From assembly GCA_949740725.1 (NCBI GenBank), contig CATJIO010000095.1, positions 22,078-86,077 on the forward strand: 64,000 bases of DNA, read 5' to 3'. The notes below the pieces were generated by a model. That model saw nothing but the letters and a program-made list of their open reading frames with translations, was not told the DNA's origin and ran no database searches. This DNA comes from an uncultured Lachnospiraceae bacterium. Its GTDB lineage: Bacteria; Bacillota; Clostridia; Lachnospirales; Lachnospiraceae. The translations under genes were made by a program, and so were the position numbers. Numbering within the stretch: the stretch's first letter is position 1; every line of letters begins with the position of its first letter. Below, one piece after another: positions 33,587-41,764 of the stretch.

Positions 33587-34846
33587 ATGGACGAGATACG
33601 CTATTTGATATCAGATGCCTCGAAAAAGGTCGATGTAGAAACCCATGTCCTGCGGTATTGGGAAGAAGAACTGGGGCTTTCGATTCCGAGAAACGAGATG
33701 GGTCATAGATATTACACAGAGTTTCATATCCGTTTATTTTGTCAGGTGAAGGAATTGAAGGATAAGGGATACCAGCTGAAGGCCATTAAAAATGCGTTGC
33801 AGCAGGTAATGAACCGAAACCAGGAGGTTGTGGAGACAGAGGATGTGCTGGAGCGGGACATTACGAGAACATTGGAGAAAAACCCTAGATTGGGAGTACT
33901 ATACCGGATCTCGGTGGACAAGCCTGCCGCCTCTGTTACAAAGGCCGTGATAGAAGAACAGATCGGCCCGAGAAGTCTGTCTGGGCCAACAATTACGAAT
34001 ATGTCCGACTACAGTCGTTTAGAGGAGAAGAGGAATCAAGAGGATTCTCTTCAGAAAGTAGAAAAGGAAGAAATCCTGGAAAGAGGAGAAAAGGATGGGC
34101 GAACAGATATGAAGAGTCGAAGAAAAGATCGAAAAAAGCCTTCTGCCTGGGAGAGAAGGAATGGAATTGTTGCAAATGCGAAGGACAAAACAATGGCCAG
34201 GGAGGCCAAAGTAGCGGCAGAGAGAGCGGGTGAAGAGCGTCAGGAGCTAAAGGGAGATATCTTAGAAAAAGTATTCGAGACCACATCCATAGACAGAACA
34301 GAGGAAATAACCGGAAATCAAAGCGCGGAACAGACAGAGGACAGAATAGGGATGGGAAACTGGGCAGAACTTGCCACAGAAGCAACAGCCCAGACCAGGA
34401 CGGAAAATAGGGCAGAAGACATAGCAAAAAACAGAGAAGAAAAAGGGGAGGAAAACCGGATAGAGGATTTAACTCAGCAGGGGGAATCAAAGGAGATGAC
34501 CGCCCTTGCTGTGTCTAAAGGGGAGACATCGGCAGAGCTGACGATGATGACACCGGAAGAGAAGATGGAGCGGTTTCAGCTGATCATGAACCACATAATT
34601 GGTCAGGCACTAGAAGCAAATAATGAGAAGCTGAGCCAGGAGATTAGCGGACTGGTAAACCAAAAGATCGCGGAGGACTTAGAGGATTTAATGCGGATCA
34701 GAGATGAACGGGAGGAGGAACGATTCCGCCAGCTGGACGAAACGATCCGCAGCTGCCAGCGCATGAGTCAGGGAAAAGCAGAGGCGGCAGCTACGAAAGT
34801 CCCGTTTTTAAAACGGAAAAGCTTTGGGAGGGGAGGAAGACTTTGA
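33587..34846 (+). CDS. MerR-like HTH protein with long charged region and C-terminal coiled coil
   Basis: The 419-residue protein has an N-terminal MerR-type winged helix (YLISDASKKVDVETHVLRYWEEELGL, RYYTEFHIRLFCQVKELKDKGYQL), then about 220 residues rich in Glu, Arg, Lys and Thr with little order, then a coiled coil (LSQEISGLVNQKIAEDLEDLMRIRDEREEE) and a basic tail (FLKRKSFGRGGRL). The layout recalls chromosome-anchoring or scaffold proteins such as RacA more than a small-molecule regulator. AAGGAGAGAG precedes the start. The middle region might vary between strains. Confidence 0.75.
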   Translation: MDEIRYLISDASKKVDVETHVLRYWEEELGLSIPRNEMGHRYYTEFHIRLFCQVKELKDKGYQLKAIKNALQQVMNRNQEVVETEDVLERDITRTLEKNPRLGVLYRISVDKPAASVTKAVIEEQIGPRSLSGPTITNMSDYSRLEEKRNQEDSLQKVEKEEILERGEKDGRTDMKSRRKDRKKPSAWERRNGIVANAKDKTMAREAKVAAERAGEERQELKGDILEKVFETTSIDRTEEITGNQSAEQTEDRIGMGNWAELATEATAQTRTENRAEDIAKNREEKGEENRIEDLTQQGESKEMTALAVSKGETSAELTMMTPEEKMERFQLIMNHIIGQALEANNEKLSQEISGLVNQKIAEDLEDLMRIRDEREEERFRQLDETIRSCQRMSQGKAEAAATKVPFLKRKSFGRGGRL

Positions 34847-34877
34847 ATCAGAAGTTGCGGCTATTGTGGCGCTTGAC

Positions 34878-35594
34878 CTATTTTTTGCAGGCATCCACAA
34901 AGGCCTGAAATAGATTCCTGGCGCAGGAGTCGGTTTCCCACAGATATTCGGGGTGCCATTGTACTCCGACAAGGAAGGGATAATCCGGTAGCTCGATTTC
35001 CTCCACAATGCCGTCGGAGGCTACGCCGCCTGGGATCAGCCCTGGAGCAAGATTTCGGATTGCCTGGTGATGGCAACTGTTAACCTGAATGGAAGTGTCA
35101 TCTCCAAAAGAGGCCAGGAGAGTATTCTTTTTTACATCCACATGGTGGGAGGGATGCCGGTAGTGAAGGGGCTGAGTATGAGCGATAGGAAAGGCAGAGC
35201 GATACTGGCTGTCAATATCCTGATAAATATCACCGCCTAGCCCGATATTCAGCATCTGTGCACCGCGGCAGATACCTAAAATAGGCTTTTTTTGTTCCAT
35301 GGCAATGGAGAGTAAAGTTAATTCCATCTGGTCCCGTTTCACCGAAATGGGGCCACAGTTTTTATGGGTTTCTTCACCCCAGAGAAAGGGATGGGGATCC
35401 GGCCCTCCGGTAAAAAGAAATCCCTGGCATAGAGAGGAAAGCTGCGTCAAATCCTCCTTTGATGCCTCCAAAGGCAAAATTAAGGAGAGGGCTCCGGCCG
35501 CCTCTAATGCTCGGATATAGGTAGGACGCATGGAGACATCATCATTTTCTGTGTTGTGGGAAGGGGTTAGGCCGATAACAGGTTTTTTCATCAT
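34878..35594 (-). CDS. Class I glutamine amidotransferase-like hydrolase (peptidase C26, PuuD-like)
   Basis: The 238-residue protein has the nucleophile elbow GICRGAQMLNIGLGGDIYQD and VQWHPEYLWETDS with the catalytic His and Glu. It resembles gamma-glutamyl-GABA hydrolase and related enzymes that cleave gamma-glutamyl amides in the cytoplasm. No polyamine genes adjoin it, so substrate is open. GAGG precedes the tandem ATGs at 35594. It is convergent with the MerR-like gene. Confidence 0.9.
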   Translation of the reverse strand: MMKKPVIGLTPSHNTENDDVSMRPTYIRALEAAGALSLILPLEASKEDLTQLSSLCQGFLFTGGPDPHPFLWGEETHKNCGPISVKRDQMELTLLSIAMEQKKPILGICRGAQMLNIGLGGDIYQDIDSQYRSAFPIAHTQPLHYRHPSHHVDVKKNTLLASFGDDTSIQVNSCHHQAIRNLAPGLIPGGVASDGIVEEIELPDYPFLVGVQWHPEYLWETDSCARNLFQAFVDACKK

Positions 35595-35659
35595 TGATTA
35601 CCTCGTTTTTATTTTATGGTATGGGATTGGATTGCTCTATCAGAACAGAAGATTGCCAA

Positions 35660-35690
35660 ACAAAAATGCCTCTTCCATTTGGAAGAGGCA
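35660..35690 (-). terminator. Terminator of the ferredoxin gene
   Basis: On the minus strand a TGCCTCTTCC/GGAAGAGGCA stem with a 4-base loop is followed by TTTTTGTTTG. It lies 18 bases after the ferredoxin stop. Confidence 0.88.
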
Positions 35691-35707
35691 CTTATGTAAG
35701 ATAAAGA

Positions 35708-35878
35708 TCAACCTTCCTCGATTGCGCCAGTAGGACATGCGCCTGCACAGGTGCCACAGCTAATGCAAGTATCAGCGTCGATAACATACTTGCCGTCACC
35801 CTCTGCGATTGCGCTTACTGGACATTCGCCAGCACAAGTACCACAGCTAACACAAGAATCGTTAATTACGTATGCCAT
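35708..35878 (-). CDS. 2[4Fe-4S] ferredoxin (56 aa, absent from ORF track)
   Basis: The 56-residue product MAYVINDSCVSCGTCAGECP contains two CxxCxxCxxxCP motifs (CVSCGTCAGECP and CISCGTCAGACP) separated as in clostridial ferredoxins. It carries low-potential electrons in the cytoplasm. GGAGG precedes the ATG at 35878, a promoter lies at 35915-35943 and a terminator at 35660-35690, so it is a single-gene unit. It was too short for the track cut-off. Confidence 0.95.
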   Translation of the reverse strand: MAYVINDSCVSCGTCAGECPVSAIAEGDGKYVIDADTCISCGTCAGACPTGAIEEG

Positions 35879-35914
35879 GATAATTTCCTCCTTTATACTA
35901 TAAGATTTGAGTCT

Positions 35915-35943
35915 ATTCTATAATAAAATCAGGAATTATTCAA
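35915..35943 (-). promoter_or_regulatory. Promoter of the ferredoxin gene
   Basis: TTGAAT, 17-bp spacer, TAGAAT on the minus strand, about 40 bases before the start codon. Confidence 0.6.
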
Positions 35944-36036
35944 GTGGAAAATGGTGGAGTACTGTACAAATATCAAAACAAAATGCCACGGTTTATACCT
36001 TTGTGGGGCGGTGAACCACAACAAGAAAATTCCTCC

Positions 36037-36065
36037 TTGTCAAAATCATTAAATGGTATTATAGT
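36037..36065 (+). promoter_or_regulatory. Promoter of the DUF1858 gene
   Basis: TTGTCA, 17-bp spacer, TATAGT; an alternative extended -10 (TGGTATTAT) overlaps it. Either would start transcription about 30 bases before the coding sequence. Confidence 0.55.
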
Positions 36066-36099
36066 GGTAGTAGTATATGGATAAAGGAGGAAATGTAAG

Positions 36100-36300
36100 A
36101 TGCAGATCACAAAGGATATGTTAATTGGTGAATTGGTCCAGATGCATGAATCTGTAGCACCGATGCTAATGCGGGCAGGGATGCACTGCCTTGGCTGTCC
36201 GTCGGCTCAGTCAGAAAGCCTGGAGGAGGCATGTATGGTTCATGGCATTGATTGCGATACATTAGTTGCCAATATGAATGAGGTTCTGGCTGCGTTTTAA
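36100..36300 (+). CDS. DUF1858 domain protein
   Basis: The 66-residue protein ([38 protein letters not shown]) matches the small DUF1858 fold, with the CLGC cysteine pair and the LEEAC helix. Proteins of this kind are often found near redox or hybrid-cluster proteins; the function is unknown. GGAGG precedes the ATG. It forms its own unit between promoter and terminator, next to the ferredoxin gene in divergent order. Confidence 0.85.
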   Translation: MQITKDMLIGELVQMHESVAPMLMRAGMHCLGCPSAQSESLEEACMVHGIDCDTLVANMNEVLAAF

Positions 36301-36352
36301 TTCCATCTGAGGATGTAACGGAAAATTTAACGCAAGATTGAAAATTGAAAAC

Positions 36353-36395
36353 AAAAGGCCATTCTGCCAGGTATTGTCTGGAAGAATGGCTTTTT
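36353..36395. terminator. Bidirectional terminator between DUF1858 and mecA genes
   Basis: AAAAGGCCATTCTGCCAG and CTGGAAGAATGGCTTTTT form a long stem with one bulge and a 7-base loop. A T-run follows on the plus strand and the A-run before it serves the minus strand. Confidence 0.85.
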
Positions 36396-36400
36396 GCAGT

Positions 36401-37168
36401 CTAAAATTGTGCAAGAGCCTGAATAGCGTGTTTGGGAATCACAGCATCATAGTGCTCTGCATAATATGCCTCTGTGGCGTAGTCGTGATGAATTTTCGTG
36501 CCGTATTCAGCAAGGATATTGCAGACCTTGCTGAATTCCAGACTCTCGTTCTTGCGCCGGATCAGCAAATAATACTGGCCGGAATGGGGATTTTTATAGA
36601 GAATACTTTCCCCGTCAAAGGCAGGCTCGACCACTTTTGCTGCATCCGAAGTCTGATCCAGTGAGGAGAAGATGAAAATACGCACTTGTTCGGCTGAGGC
36701 TGGTTCAGATGGTTCTTTCGCGCTTTCTGCAGGCAGGCCGGATAACTGGGGATTTTCACCTTGGCTGGTGGACAAAAGGGTAACATTTTCTGAAGTGGTT
36801 TTCTGGTACTGGAGCAGGCTTTCCGCACCTTCCAGCAGCTCATTGGTGAGGCTATTTAATAAATTGTCTTCATCCTCAGACATAGGGGAGAACTTGGCAA
36901 AACGAGTGTCTAATTCTTCTGGATCCTCGATTTTCGTAATGACCAGCATAACGCTTTCGCTGGATAGAGGGATAGCCTCTACCATCAGGGGAATATCGTC
37001 TGCCTCAAAGCCGACTTCGCTGGAAGCCTTCTGGATCATTTCCCGAAATAGATTTTTGGCCTTATCGGTGCCATAGGCCAGTTCGGTTAAGTTTAAATTG
37101 CGAGTGCTTAAATCGATGTTATTTAATGTACAGCGGATTTGATTTTCATTGATTCGCTCAATTTTCAT
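36401..37168 (-). CDS. mecA: MecA-like ClpCP adaptor protein
   Basis: The 255-residue protein begins MKIERINENQIRCTLNNIDL and has ELAYGTDKAKNLFREMIQKAS, then an acidic linker and a C-terminal domain starting near VRIFIFSSLDQ. This is the two-domain MecA/YpbH layout: the N-terminal part picks substrates and the C-terminal part binds ClpC for proteolysis. It is somewhat longer than the B. subtilis protein, mainly in the linker. AGGAAG precedes the start. It stands alone. Confidence 0.9.
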   Translation of the reverse strand: MKIERINENQIRCTLNNIDLSTRNLNLTELAYGTDKAKNLFREMIQKASSEVGFEADDIPLMVEAIPLSSESVMLVITKIEDPEELDTRFAKFSPMSEDEDNLLNSLTNELLEGAESLLQYQKTTSENVTLLSTSQGENPQLSGLPAESAKEPSEPASAEQVRIFIFSSLDQTSDAAKVVEPAFDGESILYKNPHSGQYYLLIRRKNESLEFSKVCNILAEYGTKIHHDYATEAYYAEHYDAVIPKHAIQALAQF

Positions 37169-37312
37169 TTAGAATCACTTCCTATCCTGGAAATTTTTGT
37201 ATATCCTGAAAGTAGATATTTTTCTTCACTCTATAATATACTATACTATATCACAAAATAGCAATTCTTATGAAAAAATTTTAGAAAATCGTAAGAGATT
37301 TAAAATTAACTA

Positions 37313-37341
37313 TTGTAAAATCCTGACAGATATAGTAAAAT
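37313..37341 (+). promoter_or_regulatory. Promoter of the kinase gene
   Basis: TTGTAA, 17-bp spacer, TAAAAT. Transcription would begin near 37348, giving a leader of about 30 bases that holds GGAGAAGGAGG before the start region at 37378. This short leader leaves little space for any other start. Confidence 0.65.
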
Positions 37342-37377
37342 ATTCCCATGAGATGATACCGGAGAAGGAGGAAGCGT

Positions 37378-38805
37378 ATAAGCAATACTATTTTATCCGG
37401 GAAATATCAGTTATGCCAGATCATCGGCAGAGGAAGAACTGGCACGGTATATCTAGCCTGGCACAAAGAGCTGGAAGAATACCGGGCAGTGAAGGTGGTA
37501 GATAAAGACAGCATTCAGTATGACACCTTCCGGAAGGAAGCGCTGCTGTTAAAGGAGCTTCACCATCCCTGCATTCCCATTGTCTATGACATTGAGGAGG
37601 ATGAGTTACACGGTTATCTGGTTGAGGAATATCTTCAAGGCGATTCTTTCGAATCCCTGGTAAAACGCCAGGGACCTCTGGCCCGCTGCACCGTACTAAA
37701 GTACGCGATTCAACTATGCGGCGTGGTAAAATACCTGCATTCTGCAGGGACAGAACCCATATTACATTTAGATTTACAGCCAAAAAATCTTTTAGTTTGC
37801 CATGAAAAGGTAAAGTTGGTGGACTTTGGACAGGCGTCCGGATGTTTACAGGCCAATCAGGCCAGACAGCGATTTGGAACAGTTGGTTTTGCGGCTCCGG
37901 AGCAGTATGACTGCAATTTGGAATTAGACGAGCGCACAGATATTTATGCCATTGGTGGGTTAATTCTTTATCTGGCAACCGGAAAGGAGCCTGGCGGCAT
38001 TTCCCCTGCCGTTCTAGGCAATATGCTGTGGAGCCGTGAAGCTGGACGGATTATTGCCGCGTGTCTGGAGCCAAGAAAGGAAGAACGATATCCATCAGTG
38101 AGCCAGCTTATGGAGGATTTAAATCATTTGTGGGAAAAGCCGGTATCATCTCTTGTTGTGACTGTACATGGATTGGAGCCATGTATTGGTACAACCCATA
38201 TCAGTCTGGCGCTGTGTTCTTATTTGTGGAGCAGGGGTATCCCTAATCTATATGAGGAATGCCATAATTCTCGTCATATCCGGTGTTTGATGGAGGCTCT
38301 AAAGCGCGAAGTGGATTCTTTCGGGATCTTTCCAGCTTTTGGGTGTATGTTAAAGCCCTACCATGGCAGACAAATCGGTTTCCAGGAAAGTGATTATCCA
38401 ATAAGGATCCAGGATTGGGGAATTGTCCATGAGGCTTTCCCTTCAGCTGCTTTAAAGGAAGGGGAGAAGGATCCCCTTGATATCTCCTTGCTAGTAGTGG
38501 GAGGCAAATGGTGGAACCGTCCGCTTCCCCAGGATATTGCAGGAAAAAGGAGCCGAATCATCCTGTATAATTTTTCTGATAGGAGAATTGGAATCCGAAG
38601 TGTAGTTAACGGAAAGGAGAGCATTTCCCTTCGCGTGCCTCTTTTTGGAAATCCCTTTCATCCGGATAAGGAAGTACAGGAGTGGCTTGGATTTTTGTGG
38701 GACAGGATAGAGAGGAGTCAGGCTGAAGGGGGGAAAGCCGGCAAGGCGAGGAGAGAGGGGATGTGGGATTATGTAAAGAGGAAATGGAGTTATAGAACGT
38801 GGTAG
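37378..38805 (+). CDS. Ser/Thr protein kinase with C-terminal ATPase-like domain; apparent AUA start
   Basis: The track starts at GTG 37489, which would drop the glycine-rich loop. In frame upstream lie SGKYQLCQIIGRGRTGTVYLAW and AVKVVD with the ATP-binding Lys. The frame opens after a TGA at 37354 and has no ATG, GTG or TTG before 37489. An ATA at 37378 stands 6 bases after GGAGG, so it is my start. The kinase has HLDLQPKNLLV, VDFGQAS and FAAPEQYD, to about residue 255. The other half (about 265-475) resembles a MinD/CpaE-type ATPase (VVTVHGLEPCIGTTHISLALCSYL) with no P-loop Lys. It may phosphorylate FHA-bound or pilus proteins. A base error (ATG read as ATA) is possible. Confidence 0.82.
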   Translation: MSNTILSGKYQLCQIIGRGRTGTVYLAWHKELEEYRAVKVVDKDSIQYDTFRKEALLLKELHHPCIPIVYDIEEDELHGYLVEEYLQGDSFESLVKRQGPLARCTVLKYAIQLCGVVKYLHSAGTEPILHLDLQPKNLLVCHEKVKLVDFGQASGCLQANQARQRFGTVGFAAPEQYDCNLELDERTDIYAIGGLILYLATGKEPGGISPAVLGNMLWSREAGRIIAACLEPRKEERYPSVSQLMEDLNHLWEKPVSSLVVTVHGLEPCIGTTHISLALCSYLWSRGIPNLYEECHNSRHIRCLMEALKREVDSFGIFPAFGCMLKPYHGRQIGFQESDYPIRIQDWGIVHEAFPSAALKEGEKDPLDISLLVVGGKWWNRPLPQDIAGKRSRIILYNFSDRRIGIRSVVNGKESISLRVPLFGNPFHPDKEVQEWLGFLWDRIERSQAEGGKAGKARREGMWDYVKRKWSYRTW

Positions 38806-39380
38806 CAGCGAAAGGGATACAGACTGCCGGCATTACAGGAGCTGGCCCGGGGTGCGGCGTCACCCATTTTACCATATTGATGGCAAATTATCTGGCAGGG
38901 ATGGAGCTGGAGAAGACCGCGGTACTGGAGTGGAATCAGAGTAGCGCCTTCAGAGAAATGGCTCTTGTCTGCACTGGAAGTGAGGCGGATAAGGGGCCAA
39001 TAACCATTTTGGAGGTAGATTATTTTCCAAATAGCGGGCCAGAGGATCTGGAGCTTTGCCTGCACAAAGGGTATGAGAATATTTTAATTGATTTTGGGAG
39101 AATGGGCGATGCTCCTGCTCTGGAATTTCTCCAGTGTGGCAGGAAGTTTTTTCTTGGTGCGCTAAATGAGTGGAAAATCCGAAATTTACTGAGTCGAAAG
39201 GATCGAATGGTAAGAGGAAGCTGGACCTTTCTGGCGGCCTTTGGAGGGAAGGAGGCGAGGAAAGAGCTACAAAGGCGGTTCAGATTCACCTTCGAGCAGA
39301 TTCCCTATTCTCCAGATGCATTTTTCATCGAAAGGGATATGGCAGTTTTTTTAAAAAGGATTTGGAAAGAGCAGGGGTGA
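38799..39380 (+). CDS. ParA/MinD-like protein with degenerate P-loop (GTG start)
   Basis: The 193-residue protein starts at GTG 38799 with GGAG upstream and overlaps the kinase stop by 7 bases. It begins GIQTAGITGAGPGCGVTHFTILMANYLAG, a P-loop-like turn in which the Lys of GKTT is replaced. LIDFGRMGDAPALEF resembles a Walker B-like region. It mirrors the C-terminal half of the kinase, so the two may form a heteromer. It is translationally coupled to the kinase. ATP binding would need testing. Confidence 0.7.
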   Translation: MVAAKGIQTAGITGAGPGCGVTHFTILMANYLAGMELEKTAVLEWNQSSAFREMALVCTGSEADKGPITILEVDYFPNSGPEDLELCLHKGYENILIDFGRMGDAPALEFLQCGRKFFLGALNEWKIRNLLSRKDRMVRGSWTFLAAFGGKEARKELQRRFRFTFEQIPYSPDAFFIERDMAVFLKRIWKEQG

Positions 39381-39407
39381 AGGTATGATGTTAAAAAGGA
39401 AATTAAT

Positions 39408-39533
39408 ATGTCACAATATGAATCCTCCTTGCTATTGCTCTGGAAGCATCATTTTCCCAGCTCGGACGAAAGGTTAACGATGAGAATGGAGGAACGGTAT
39501 GGGAAGGGACAGACGAAGGCACAAAATTTTTAA
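39408..39533 (+). CDS. Possible small ORF (41 aa)
   Basis: ATG at 39408 with AAGGAAATTAAT upstream encodes MSQYESSLLLLWKHHFPSSD and ends at 39533, inside the next gene in another frame. The good ribosome-binding site and the neat fit in a 118-base gap support it, but size and lack of a known family keep confidence low. Confidence 0.3.
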   Translation: MSQYESSLLLLWKHHFPSSDERLTMRMEERYGKGQTKAQNF

Positions 39534-39876
39534 GGACCAGCATGCCTATGTCAATCGGCTGAGAAATTATCGGGATAATGGGATCCCTATCTTTATCGAT
39601 GGCAAGATTAGCTGGAAGGAACAGGATTGGTATAAAATTTTCGAGGTCCGTGAGGATGGGGGAGTATACATGGCAGATTATGTCAACTCAGAGAGAGGGA
39701 ATTTGTCAGAAATTCACTTTGATCTGGTTTATCTGGACATCGAAGTTCACCAGGCCTGGGAAAATCAAAAGCGTTTAGAGGAGACTGTCCGCAGGGCGCA
39801 GATGCAGCACTACAAGTCCGTATTACAGCAATTCCAAAGGGAAACAAAGGAGGAGGGGGAAGAAAGCGAACCATAA
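39499..39876 (+). CDS. Conserved-looking small protein of unknown function
   Basis: The 125-residue protein is hydrophilic: NRLRNYRDNGIPIFIDGKISW, DLVYLDIEVHQAWENQKRLEE, then a Gln/Glu-rich helical tail. No membrane segment or motif is seen. GGAGGAAC precedes the ATG at 39499. It lies just behind the kinase unit and may share its transcript. I do not recognise it. Confidence 0.6.
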   Translation: MGRDRRRHKIFKDQHAYVNRLRNYRDNGIPIFIDGKISWKEQDWYKIFEVREDGGVYMADYVNSERGNLSEIHFDLVYLDIEVHQAWENQKRLEETVRRAQMQHYKSVLQQFQRETKEEGEESEP

Positions 39877-39964
39877 AATGAATTCAGGAAGGAGGCGAAG
39901 CCATTTCAGCCTATGGAATTCAACTAAGAAATAATAAAAAAATCCTCTCCTCGGCTGTGATATG

Positions 39965-39973
39965 TGGTATACT
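39965..39973 (+). promoter_or_regulatory. Extended -10 promoter of the GH18 gene
   Basis: TGGTATACT forms an extended -10 box; no good -35 is seen. It lies about 70 bases before the start codon. Confidence 0.45.
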
Positions 39974-40043
39974 GTTCACAAAGCTATATGATCATGTGTC
40001 ATGAAAAGCAACATAAAACGCCAAACGGAGGACATAACAAATC

Positions 40044-41699
40044 ATGAAAAAAGTAGTTCCAATCTTGTTAATCATCGGACTTTTTCTCTGCGGCTTGATC
40101 GGATATCTGGGGTTTACCGCCTATGAGAAATATTCTCCTTCAAAGCAGCCATCCGATTTGGAAAGCTATTACCAGGCATCCGGCAAGTCCAGCGCAGTTT
40201 TTTTGGATGATGAATACCAGGAGGTGCAGGCAGTCCTCCGAAATAATCAGACATATTTTCCGATTACCTGGGTGAATAAAAATCTTAATGAACGATTTTA
40301 CTGGGATTCCAATGAACTTTTGCTGATCTATACGCTGCCGGAATCCATTTTATCTATGGATGTAAACACAAAGGGAGACAGCGGTTTTGCTGTACTGCTG
40401 AATGAAGGAGAGGAGCAGTATATTTCTTCTGAGCTTTTGACTAAATACACCGATGTGCGGATCAATGTATATCAGGACGGCCCAGCGGTACGAACTTTTG
40501 TGGATACAAAGTGGGAGCCGGAGACATGGAATATTCTGGAGAAGGGCGGCTCCATCCGGGAGAAGGGCGGCATTAAAAGCCCAGTGGTAGTAAAGGAGCC
40601 AGAAGGCGCGCAAGTAAAGGTGATCGAGTCTATGGAGCGGTGGGCAAAGGTGCGGACCGAGGACGGACATGTGGGCTATATCGAGAAGCGCCGTTTGGGC
40701 CAGGAAGAGGGGATGACCTACATTAGTACCTTCCAGGCGCCGGTGTACACCAATATTTCTATGGAACAGAAAGTTTGTCTCGCCTGGCATCAGGTGACCA
40801 GCGTGGACGGGAATAAGACGATTCAGCGGCTGTTGCAAAATACTCGGGGAATTAATGTGATCGCGCCAACCTGGTATTCTTTAACGGACAATGACGGAAA
40901 TTTTACCTCTTTGGCGGATCCTTCCTATGTAGAGTATCTTCATCAGCAGGGAATCCAGGTTTGGGCGCTGATTGATAATTTTAGCTCAGATGTGCAGACG
41001 GAAATTCTGCTTTCCAGGACATCCACCCGCCAAAAGCTGATCGACAGTCTGATGCAGGAAGCAGAGAACTGCGGGTTTGATGGATTGAATCTGGACTTTG
41101 AAAGCCTGAAGGATACGGCAGGACCCCACTACATCCAGCTTATCCGGGAACTGTCTGTAGCCTGCCGCAAGCGACATCTTATTTTGTCTGTAGACAATTA
41201 CGTTCCGGCCAGCTACAATTCCTTCTACAACCGGAAGGAACAGGGAATTGTGGCGGATTATTTGATTATCATGGGTTATGACGAGCATTATGCGGGAGGG
41301 GAGGCCGGGCCGGTGGCATCCTACACCTACGTGGAAAGTGGCATCGAGGATACCTTAAAGGAGGTTCCCAAGGAGAAAATAATTAACGCCATTCCCTTCT
41401 ACACTAGGGTCTGGACAGAGGATAAGGATGGCCAGGTGACCTCAGAGGCTTTGGGAATCGCAGATGCCAAGGCCTGGGTGAAAGCGAATCGGGTATCCAT
41501 ATATTGGCAGGAGGAATCCGGCCTGTATTATGGTGAGCTTTCTGGTAAGGAGGAGAGAAAGGAAATCTGGCTGGAGGAGGAGAAATCCATCGGGCTGAAA
41601 ATGAATCTGATCCGAGATCATGGGTTGGCTGGGGTAGCCTGCTGGAAGCTGGGTTTTGAACCAGCGGATATCTGGGATATTGTTAAAGTGAATGATTAG
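40044..41699 (+). CDS. GH18 glycosidase with copper-amine-oxidase-like N-terminal and SH3-like domains
   Basis: The 551-residue protein has a signal anchor (VVPILLIIGLFLCGLIGYLGF), an N-terminal part with beta strands as in stalk domains, an SH3b-like region (VKVIESMERWAKVRTEDGHVGYIEKR), and a GH18 barrel with GFDGLNLDFESL (DxxDxE, catalytic Glu present), IIMGYDEHYAGGEAGPVAS and AGVACWKLGFE. It resembles spore-peptidoglycan hydrolases such as YdhD or SleL rather than chitinases. It should act on cell wall or cortex outside the membrane. GGAGG precedes the start. The next two genes are also surface enzymes on the same strand. Confidence 0.9.
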   Translation: MKKVVPILLIIGLFLCGLIGYLGFTAYEKYSPSKQPSDLESYYQASGKSSAVFLDDEYQEVQAVLRNNQTYFPITWVNKNLNERFYWDSNELLLIYTLPESILSMDVNTKGDSGFAVLLNEGEEQYISSELLTKYTDVRINVYQDGPAVRTFVDTKWEPETWNILEKGGSIREKGGIKSPVVVKEPEGAQVKVIESMERWAKVRTEDGHVGYIEKRRLGQEEGMTYISTFQAPVYTNISMEQKVCLAWHQVTSVDGNKTIQRLLQNTRGINVIAPTWYSLTDNDGNFTSLADPSYVEYLHQQGIQVWALIDNFSSDVQTEILLSRTSTRQKLIDSLMQEAENCGFDGLNLDFESLKDTAGPHYIQLIRELSVACRKRHLILSVDNYVPASYNSFYNRKEQGIVADYLIIMGYDEHYAGGEAGPVASYTYVESGIEDTLKEVPKEKIINAIPFYTRVWTEDKDGQVTSEALGIADAKAWVKANRVSIYWQEESGLYYGELSGKEERKEIWLEEEKSIGLKMNLIRDHGLAGVACWKLGFEPADIWDIVKVND

Positions 41700-41764
41700 C
41701 AGCTTTGCAGATGAGAGATCAAGGGCCGGCAAAAGCGGCTTTTAGCGGGAAAGGAGCATTGGCC

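Noticed and set aside
37197-37505. A frameshift joining this ORF to the kinase
   Set aside because: The ORF upstream part has no kinase-like content, and the kinase frame itself carries the complete glycine-rich loop from 37381 on.
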